A stretch of 22,010 bases of DNA, taken from positions 1-22,010 of the forward strand of contig CAKSDJ010000023.1 of NCBI GenBank assembly GCA_934445015.1, read 5' to 3'. The notes beneath the pieces were generated by a model. The model was not told the origin of the DNA and searched no databases. It saw only the letters and a program-made list of their open reading frames with translations. Positions within the stretch are counted from its first letter, which is position 1; the number at the start of each line of letters is the position of its first letter. Source of the DNA: an uncultured Eubacteriales bacterium (GTDB lineage: Bacteria; Bacillota; Clostridia; Oscillospirales; Acutalibacteraceae). This document shows, in pieces, positions 16,377 to 22,010 of the stretch. The position numbers and the translations under genes are program-made.

Positions 16377-17082
16377 TTTGATTTTTTTGTTTAAAAATTG
16401 TTGTGAGAGCAGTAGCGCAATAAACCTTTTCGGCACCGGCATAAAGCAATGTTTTTGCACATTCGTCAAGAGTGGCGCCGGTAGTGCGTATATCATCGAT
16501 AAGCAAAACGGTTGTGCCGTCTACCCTGTAATTGTAATAAAATTTTCCGTTCACGTTTGACAGGCGCTCTTTTATAGAAAGTTTGTGCTGCTGTTTTTTG
16601 CCTTTTTTGCAATCGAGCAACCTATACGCGTAAGGAATATTAAGCATTTTTGCAATATCTTTGCACAAATAATTGCAGTGGTCAAATTTTGATTTTCTGA
16701 AAACGCTCTTGCCTGCAGGCACTGCGCAAATGCAGTCAAATCCGATATCCGGATAGAGCAGATTGACCGCATTCGCAATTTCCGACGCAAAAAAGTGCGC
16801 ATAATGTTGCCTGTGTTTAAATTTATATGAGTAATAAGCACTTTGAGCGATACCCTCATTTTTGAATACCGAAATCAACTTTTCAAAACGGTAAATGTTA
16901 TAATTGCAAACGCAATTACCCGTTTCATAACCGCACACGGTACAAAAATTACCGAGATCATTTTTTTCGATATGCTTTTCGCAGAAATCACAAAAATATT
17001 TGCCTTCGGCAATTATTTCACCGCAACCCATACACTTATTCGGGAAAAAAGCGCTTATTAACTGTTGTTTAATTCTGCTCAT
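16366..17082 (-). CDS. comF: ComF family phosphoribosyltransferase-like protein
   Basis: ComF proteins join a zinc-binding N-terminus to a type I phosphoribosyltransferase fold. They are needed for late steps of DNA uptake in transformable bacteria but are widespread outside them. In the 238 residues from ATG, paired cysteines are seen as CMGC, CDFC and CTVC plus CVC in the first 65 residues. The PRPP-binding motif VLLIDDIRTTGATLDEC lies about 190-207, and CAVPAGKSVFRKSKFDHC is the usual middle motif. The ATG at 17082 overlaps the end of recD2 by 14 bp and no good ribosome binding site is visible, so translation probably depends on coupling. A TTG two codons upstream is an alternative start. 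Confidence 0.93.
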   Translation of the reverse strand: MSRIKQQLISAFFPNKCMGCGEIIAEGKYFCDFCEKHIEKNDLGNFCTVCGYETGNCVCNYNIYRFEKLISVFKNEGIAQSAYYSYKFKHRQHYAHFFASEIANAVNLLYPDIGFDCICAVPAGKSVFRKSKFDHCNYLCKDIAKMLNIPYAYRLLDCKKGKKQQHKLSIKERLSNVNGKFYYNYRVDGTTVLLIDDIRTTGATLDECAKTLLYAGAEKVYCATALTTIFKQKNQIAK

Positions 17083-19288
17083 TTTCAATCAACAAATTTT
17101 TGAGCAAAGTGTATCTGAGTGTTTTTTTATTGTTAGCAGTCATAGCGTTATAGACGCCCTCGCTGCCTACTGCAATCAACAATTTTTTTGCGCGTGTAAT
17201 AGCCGTATACAGCAAATTACGGTATATAAGTTGCGGCGGCGTGTCAAACAGCGGCAATATAACACAATCAAACTCACTTCCCTGACTTTTGTGAACGGTA
17301 ACGGCATACGCAAGTTCAAGTTCGCCTATATTCTCCATAAAATATGTAACCGTTTTATCGTCAAACTTAACCTTTATTATGCCGCCCTTGACATCTATAA
17401 GCGTTATGTGACCGACATCGCCGTTATACATACCGTAACCTATATCGCCGTTATCGCGCTGCCACTGTAAGTCGTAATTGTTTTTTATTTGCATTACTTT
17501 ATCGCCGGCGCGGTAATAAACACCCTTATAACTTACCTGAGGCTGATTTTCGGTTCGGGGATTTAAAATTGCCTGCAACAAGTTGTTAAGGTTTGCGGTG
17601 CCGGTCTCGGACTTGCGTGACGGGCAAAGAATCTGTATATCGGTAATATTGTTAAGACCGTAAGCATTCGGCAAACGTGTTTCGCATAATTCAAGCACGG
17701 TATCGCATACATCCGACGCTGTATTGCGATGCAACATAAAAAAGTCTTTGCCTTTATTTGACAAATCTGACGGTTCGCCGTTAATTATTGCGTGTGCATT
17801 TGCAATAATTGTGCTTTCCATTGCCTGTCTGAAAACCTTTTTAAGACATACGCTTGAATACATTTGCGATTCTAAAATATCATTCAAAACGTTGCCTGCC
17901 GAAACGCTCGGCAACTGATCGGTATCGCCCACCAATATAATACGACAGGAAACCTTGAGTGCCCGCAGCAAACTTTCAAACAACAGCGTATCGATCATTG
18001 AGGCCTCGTCAATGACAATCACCTCACATTCAAGCGGATTGCGCTCGTTGCGTGAGAATTTTTGCTTGTCCTCGCCTGTCCACTCAACTTCAAGCAGACG
18101 GTGTATTGTTTTTGCCTCTCTGCCGGTAAGTTCGGTCATACGCTTTGCCGCTCTGCCCGTGGGTGCCGCAAGTTGAATATTTAAATCACGTTGTTCAAAC
18201 AGTTCGATAATCGCGTTAAGTGTTGTTGTTTTGCCTGTTCCCGGACCGCCAGTGAGTATAAAAACGCCGTTTGAAAAAGAATTTTTTATGGCCGTGCGCT
18301 GCAATTGTTCAAATTTTATGCCGAGTTTATTTTCAACATAATCTATTTCAAGTTCATCGATATGCGCCGCTGTGCCGATATAATTTTTACCTGCCGCAAG
18401 GCGTGCGGCAATATATTCCTCGGCGGTATAATATTCCGGCAGCATAAGGAAGTCGGTATCGTCCACTGTTTTGGTGCGGATTATCAATCTTTCAATCATT
18501 TTATCGCAAACAGAATCAATTCTGTATTCATCGCTTTCAAGCAGTTTTACTGCTACCGGTATAAGTTTTTTACGCGGCAAACAGGTATGCCCGTTAAGCA
18601 GATTTTTATGAAGTATATATTCAACACCCGAAAACAAGCGCATTTCATTATCCGGTGAAATACCTAAATCAAAAGCAATTTTTTCAACCGTTTCAAACGA
18701 AAAATCAATGCCGTCGCGGCAGAGTATGTAAGGATTTTGTTTTATTTTTTCGCAGGAGTCAGTACCGAACGCCTGAAACACTTTAATGCAGCGTTCCATA
18801 GATACCTCATAAGGATTTAATAAAAGCATCAGGTCGCGTATTCCGAACTGCTTATTGTATTCTTCGGAAATGCTGATTGCCTTATCATAAGAGATGCCGC
18901 GTATATTCACCATATCTTCAGGATGATTTTGAATTACGTCAAGAGTATCCGAGCCGAATTTTTCAACAATACGCTCTGCAGTTGCGGGGCCTACGCCTTT
19001 GATTACACCTGACGATAAATAACGCAGAATAGCCGCAACATTTTTGGGAGCAACCGTTTCATAAGTCTTTGCGGAGAACTGCCTGCCGTAAATCTGATGG
19101 GTAATATACTGACCTGTAAATTTTACATTATCACCAACCGACAAAAAGGGTATATAACCCACAACGGTTATATGTTCTCTGCCCGATTTTAAGGTGCAAA
19201 CAGTATAACCGTTGTTTTTATTTGAGTATGTTATTTTTTCGATCAAGCCGTTTATTTCAATTATATCACCGTTAACGGCACTTTCCAT
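17069..19288 (-). CDS. recD2: ATP-dependent 5'-3' DNA helicase RecD2
   Basis: RecD2 is a superfamily 1B helicase acting in DNA repair and replication-fork maintenance without RecBC. The 739 residues show a long N-terminal region that RecBCD-type RecD lacks. It has an OB-like start (about 10-80), then helix-hairpin-helix segments such as GVIKGVGPATAERIVEKFG (94-112) and IRGISYDKA. Helicase motifs follow: Walker A GGPGTGKT (347-354), LAAPTGRAAKRM, Walker B VIVIDEAS (423-430), GDTDQLPSV and KVFRQA. The C-terminal AYAVTVHKSQGSEFD and LYTAITRAKKLL are UvrD-C-like motifs. Length is typical (about 730-750). GGAG lies nine bases before ATG. It overlaps the small upstream gene by 17 bp and comF by 14 bp. 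Confidence 0.96.
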   Translation of the reverse strand: MESAVNGDIIEINGLIEKITYSNKNNGYTVCTLKSGREHITVVGYIPFLSVGDNVKFTGQYITHQIYGRQFSAKTYETVAPKNVAAILRYLSSGVIKGVGPATAERIVEKFGSDTLDVIQNHPEDMVNIRGISYDKAISISEEYNKQFGIRDLMLLLNPYEVSMERCIKVFQAFGTDSCEKIKQNPYILCRDGIDFSFETVEKIAFDLGISPDNEMRLFSGVEYILHKNLLNGHTCLPRKKLIPVAVKLLESDEYRIDSVCDKMIERLIIRTKTVDDTDFLMLPEYYTAEEYIAARLAAGKNYIGTAAHIDELEIDYVENKLGIKFEQLQRTAIKNSFSNGVFILTGGPGTGKTTTLNAIIELFEQRDLNIQLAAPTGRAAKRMTELTGREAKTIHRLLEVEWTGEDKQKFSRNERNPLECEVIVIDEASMIDTLLFESLLRALKVSCRIILVGDTDQLPSVSAGNVLNDILESQMYSSVCLKKVFRQAMESTIIANAHAIINGEPSDLSNKGKDFFMLHRNTASDVCDTVLELCETRLPNAYGLNNITDIQILCPSRKSETGTANLNNLLQAILNPRTENQPQVSYKGVYYRAGDKVMQIKNNYDLQWQRDNGDIGYGMYNGDVGHITLIDVKGGIIKVKFDDKTVTYFMENIGELELAYAVTVHKSQGSEFDCVILPLFDTPPQLIYRNLLYTAITRAKKLLIAVGSEGVYNAMTANNKKTLRYTLLKNLLIENEQN

Positions 19289-19631
19289 TAAGTATTTCTC
19301 CCTGTAAATTTATGTTGTTCGGAATATCATTTATAGAACACAAAAATATATTTTTGCCATTTATATATTCGCTGCACTGTTTTTTTTCATCTGCACTGAG
19401 ATTGTCTGCGACGGCAATTATTCCGTTAGCATAGATATCGCCGTGCCAAAGTATTTTTTGCCATATAAAGTTAAGTTGTTTTAGCGCATTTTCACTTTGC
19501 AATACAACAAACGTATAACTGTTAAAGCGTTTTTTGGGCATAAAAAAGAACATACGGACTATGTAAAGCAACTCGCAAATGCCCGAAATTGCAAAAACAG
19601 CCAACAGAGTCAATAATATTGTTTTAACCAC
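19272..19631 (-). CDS. Unrecognised small membrane-anchored protein
   Basis: I do not recognise this gene. From a GTG at 19631 it encodes 119 residues. A hydrophobic N-terminal segment (KTILLTLLAVFAISGICELLYIV, about 3-25) would be a single membrane span or uncleaved anchor. A short basic turn MPKKRF and a soluble domain of about 80 residues follow. That domain alternates predicted strands and helices (YTFVVLQSE, GIIAVADNLSADEKK, KNIFLCSINDIP), suggesting a small alpha/beta fold facing the cytosol. GAGGTGG precedes the GTG by five bases; a second GTG at 19640 is possible but overlaps that site. It lies between cdaR and recD2, overlapping recD2 by 17 bp. Its ribosome binding site lies inside a 12-bp hairpin (19631-19674). 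Confidence 0.75.
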   Translation of the reverse strand: MVKTILLTLLAVFAISGICELLYIVRMFFFMPKKRFNSYTFVVLQSENALKQLNFIWQKILWHGDIYANGIIAVADNLSADEKKQCSEYINGKNIFLCSINDIPNNINLQGEILNGKCR

Positions 19632-19674
19632 AGATACCACCTCATTAAATAATATGCAAACAAGGCGGTATCTG
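19631..19674 (-). promoter_or_regulatory. Intercistronic hairpin covering a ribosome binding site
   Basis: Arms at 19631-19642 and 19663-19674 pair over 12 bp around a 20-base loop. On the transcribed strand the only imperfect position is a G-U wobble; on the other strand it would be an A-C mismatch, which favours a role as RNA. The 3' arm contains AGGTGG, the ribosome binding site of the small membrane protein, and ends on the first base of its GTG start. No T-tract follows, so it does not look like an intrinsic terminator. Translation control or mRNA processing is more likely. Confidence 0.7.
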
Positions 19675-19685
19675 ACAATTTTGTA

Positions 19686-21008
19686 TTAATTTAAAGTGAC
19701 AGAGGTACTGTAATTGCCAACCTGCCAAACGTTTTTATAAATGTCGGATTTAACAATGACCTCAACGGTATGATCGCCTGCGGATTTATCAGTTAAGTCA
19801 ACTACGGCGTAAAAATCCGAAGATTTGATGCTGCTGATTACATCTGAAGGACCGCATAACTTGACATTTTTTATTCTGGTATCGGTTTTTGCCTTTAAGT
19901 TGTCGGCAAGGCCCGTGCATCGGATATTTCTGATGTCGATAACCGTTTCGGTATACCCCGACATATTTATATTAACGGTGAAATACTCAACGCTTTCAAG
20001 AATTTTTACACCGTCGGGTAACACGGGGGAAACTTCAAATACGTTGGTAGTTGACGATACTTTTCTGAAATCGATAGCAGAAAGCGATATGCTGTCAATT
20101 TTATCAACTACTTCGGGTGTGCCTATTATGGTGACCTTACTTTGGTCGATTGTGTAAGAAATATCGCTTTCGGAAAGTCCCGACGGCAGATTATTGAAGT
20201 TTGCCTTACACTGCACAGATTTCATCTTGGATATAGGCTGTGTAACTTTTGTGGTTGTAAACGAAAGTGTTAAATAGGAATTAGTAACAATGTTATTGCC
20301 TGCATCGTAAACGGTTCCGTCTGCAGTGTATCGGTATATAATCGCATCATCACTGTCATACAAAACAATGTCGCTGTCAAAACTCTGCGATGAATCCAGT
20401 GTTTTGTTAACCTCAGCATAGGTACCTACGGTAGCAATTTTTTCCATTGTGGTACGCGGACCCTTTATTGTAATTGTATTTTGCTGAGAATCCGAAACAA
20501 CCGGTGTTTCCGCTACCAGACCGTCTGCCGCACTTACGCCTACAAGTTTCGGCACAAGAGTAAACTCTTTTGTATCGATATAGTCGAAGGTTACGTCAAT
20601 GGTTTTAGGATTTATTTCGGTAAAAGTATAACCGTTCTTTTTGCTGTTGCTTGAAGCGACAATGTCCAAAGTATATGTGCCGGCGGCGTTGACATCGGTA
20701 ACCGAAGCAGAAAGCAGGAAATCATCTGACTTTAATGAGCTTACTATATAGTTAGGTCCGCTTACCGTAACTGAAAATTTTTGAGAGGCAACATCTGTAA
20801 CAATACCGAGTCCCATTTCGGAAGCAACAGTATCTTCAATTGAAATTGCGGCCGACACGCCTGTAAAAGTCTGGGTGCGAACAGGATTTTCGGTCATATT
20901 TATACCGAGCCACATAGCGAATGCGATAACTATTGAAAGTATAACGGTAAAACGTTTATTATAGATTAAATTACCGAGTCGCAGTGAAGAAGGAATTTTA
21001 AACTTCAT
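19686..21008 (-). CDS. cdaR: YbbR-domain protein CdaR, regulator of CdaA
   Basis: CdaR is an extracytoplasmic membrane-anchored protein that binds and modulates the diadenylate cyclase CdaA. The protein has a short basic cytosolic start, one membrane helix (RFTVILSIVIAFAMWLGINM, about 20-40) and a long outer region. Four YbbR-like repeats can be picked out, each with a strand ending in a VxGP, IxGP, IxGT or LxGP motif: around VTVSGPNYIVSSL, ITIKGPRTTMEKI, VTIIGTPEVVDKI and VKLCGPSDVISSI. GGAGG at 21022-21018 is nine bases before the ATG at 21008 and only three before the ATG at 21014, so 21008 is preferred (440 residues). The gene overlaps the end of cdaA. A hairpin follows its stop codon by 11 bases. 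Confidence 0.93.
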   Translation of the reverse strand: MKFKIPSSLRLGNLIYNKRFTVILSIVIAFAMWLGINMTENPVRTQTFTGVSAAISIEDTVASEMGLGIVTDVASQKFSVTVSGPNYIVSSLKSDDFLLSASVTDVNAAGTYTLDIVASSNSKKNGYTFTEINPKTIDVTFDYIDTKEFTLVPKLVGVSAADGLVAETPVVSDSQQNTITIKGPRTTMEKIATVGTYAEVNKTLDSSQSFDSDIVLYDSDDAIIYRYTADGTVYDAGNNIVTNSYLTLSFTTTKVTQPISKMKSVQCKANFNNLPSGLSESDISYTIDQSKVTIIGTPEVVDKIDSISLSAIDFRKVSSTTNVFEVSPVLPDGVKILESVEYFTVNINMSGYTETVIDIRNIRCTGLADNLKAKTDTRIKNVKLCGPSDVISSIKSSDFYAVVDLTDKSAGDHTVEVIVKSDIYKNVWQVGNYSTSVTLN

Positions 21009-21957
21009 CGTCATTTTCCTCCTTTACGGAAATATCTGTATTTTTATCTTCATTCGCGTTTTCACTTTTGTTTTTATCGTTATCTTTCGATTTGCGTGAA
21101 AACAGTTTTTTAACAAAGATTTTTACCGGCGGTTCACGGTCCTCTTCATAAATGTCGATAAGTTTTGATTTAATTTCCGTATAAGCGGAAGCAACGCTGT
21201 GATCACGCGTTATTGCGCCGTTAAAAGCGATTGATATTATACCGGTTTCTTCAGAAACAACCAAAACGATTGCGTCGGAATTTTCGGTCATGCCGATTGC
21301 CGCTCTGTGACGTGTGCCGAGCTGTGACGATAATTCGGTATTAGGTGTAAGCGGCAGAATGCAGGCGGCGGCATAAATCCTGCCGTCACGGACAATTACG
21401 GCGCCGTCATGCAGCGGTGATTTGGGATAAAAAATATTATTAACTATTGATTCGCTTGCAACTGCATCTACAATAGTACCGGTGTTTATAATTTCACCGA
21501 GCTGCGTTTTTCTTTCAAAAACGATAAGCGCACCGGTTTTTGTTTTTTGCAGCTGACCTGCTGCCTTGCATATTCGGTCAACAGCGTCAAGAACTATGGT
21601 ACGTTCGCTCTCTGCGGATTGCAGGTAACTTAATTTTGTCTGACCGACGCGTTCGAGTATTCGGCGCAGTTCAGGCTGGAATATTACGGCTATAACAACG
21701 ATTGCCGAACCGAACACAACAGAAAGCAACCATCTCAAAACTGCCAACTTAAAGGCGTTAGCCAATGCGTACATTATTAAAAGAAACGCCATACCCTTAA
21801 CTAACTGGCCGGCTCTTGTTTCACGCAAAAAACCGATCGACTTATAGATAATAAAGGCAATTATTGCAATATCCAGAATATCGAAAAAACGCAAATTGGA
21901 TATTGTATATATAAATTGATTCCATAAGGTGTATTCGGTATCAAATATAACGCTCAA
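20998..21957 (-). CDS. cdaA: Diadenylate cyclase CdaA (c-di-AMP synthase)
   Basis: CdaA makes cyclic di-AMP from two ATP; c-di-AMP controls potassium and osmolyte balance and is essential in many Firmicutes. The 319 residues begin with membrane helices around 26-44, 54-70 and 74-94. The DAC domain (about 110-250) follows with the catalytic motifs DGA (184-186) in PLHDGAVIVRDGRI and RHR (216-218) in LGTRHRAAIG. The last 50 residues are a charged Lys/Glu/Asp-rich tail, probably disordered, longer than in many CdaA. The start is TTG at 21957, with AAGGGA upstream and an in-frame stop five codons before it; no ATG is available. The order cdaA-cdaR is standard, but glmM, the usual third gene, is not next. 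Confidence 0.96.
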   Translation of the reverse strand: MSVIFDTEYTLWNQFIYTISNLRFFDILDIAIIAFIIYKSIGFLRETRAGQLVKGMAFLLIMYALANAFKLAVLRWLLSVVFGSAIVVIAVIFQPELRRILERVGQTKLSYLQSAESERTIVLDAVDRICKAAGQLQKTKTGALIVFERKTQLGEIINTGTIVDAVASESIVNNIFYPKSPLHDGAVIVRDGRIYAAACILPLTPNTELSSQLGTRHRAAIGMTENSDAIVLVVSEETGIISIAFNGAITRDHSVASAYTEIKSKLIDIYEEDREPPVKIFVKKLFSRKSKDNDKNKSENANEDKNTDISVKEENDDEV

Positions 21958-21988
21958 AATATCAGTCCCTTAAAATAAACTCTTGTAT

Positions 21989-21997
21989 ATTTTAACA
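21989..21997 (-). promoter_or_regulatory. Possible extended -10 element upstream of cdaA
   Basis: The minus strand reads TGTTAAAAT here, an extended -10 (TGn then TAAAAT, five of six consensus bases), about 32 bases before the TTG start of cdaA. A -35 at normal spacing would fall just outside the window, so the promoter cannot be confirmed. Confidence 0.35.
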
Positions 21998-22010
21998 CAA
22001 AATCCATTAC

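Noticed and set aside
16069..16560. 163-codon plus-strand frame opposite the MreB-like gene and comF
   Set aside because: It spans the promoter and parts of two well-supported minus-strand genes, and its translation is not protein-like. Chance antisense frame.
1..22010. Search for a novel defence system, mobile element, CRISPR array or tRNA
   Set aside because: Every sizeable minus-strand frame but one small protein matches a housekeeping family. There are no integrase or transposase motifs, no spaced direct repeats and no cloverleaf seen by eye.

Overview
The window is a dense block of housekeeping genes, all on the minus strand, so transcription runs from high to low coordinates. Low GC, AGGAGG/GGTGA-type ribosome binding sites, c-di-AMP synthase CdaA with CdaR, RecD2, folate-dependent TrmFO, and the order dprA-topA-trmFO-plsX-rnc-smc-ftsY all point to a Firmicutes (Bacillota) genome. 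Class Clostridia is most likely, and an Oscillospirales/Ruminococcaceae-like gut anaerobe is plausible. That placement is inference from gene content and order, not a phylogeny. I see no tRNA, rRNA, CRISPR array, insertion sequence, prophage or plasmid function. No stretch of 300 bases lacks a gene; the longest gap is 186 bp (15120-15305).

In the direction of transcription, the first block (about 21957-16366) holds cdaA (diadenylate cyclase), cdaR (its YbbR-domain partner), an unrecognised small membrane-anchored protein, recD2 (DNA helicase) and comF (phosphoribosyltransferase-like). Most of these genes overlap or abut. A lone, divergent MreB-family actin (16331-15306) follows, with its own sigma-A-type promoter. 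Next comes the classic infC-rpmI-rplT unit (15119-13987). It has a consensus promoter, a structured leader of about 145 nt, an infC gene that appears to start at ATC, and a strong Rho-independent terminator.

Beyond that terminator a long co-directional array covers 13929 to the window edge: a SpoU-family RNA 2'-O-methyltransferase, dprA, topA, trmFO, plsX, rnc, an Elp3-like radical SAM protein, smc, ftsY, rdgB, yhbY and a partial nadD. Spacings run from short gaps (about 1-35 bp) to ATGA-type overlaps, so this is probably one or a few polycistronic units. Themes are translation and RNA maturation (infC, rpmI, rplT, trmFO, rnc, yhbY, SpoU), chromosome topology and segregation (topA, smc), DNA repair and uptake (dprA, recD2, comF), membrane biogenesis (plsX, ftsY), nucleotide hygiene (rdgB), NAD synthesis (nadD) and envelope signalling (cdaA/cdaR, MreB).

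I did not find a clearly new multi-gene system. The observations most worth a second look are regulatory: the ATC start and hairpin leader of infC; a 12-bp hairpin that would bury the ribosome binding site of the unknown membrane protein at 19631; a MreB-like protein with altered active-site motifs; and a possible foreign or misassembled sequence in roughly the first 55 bases.
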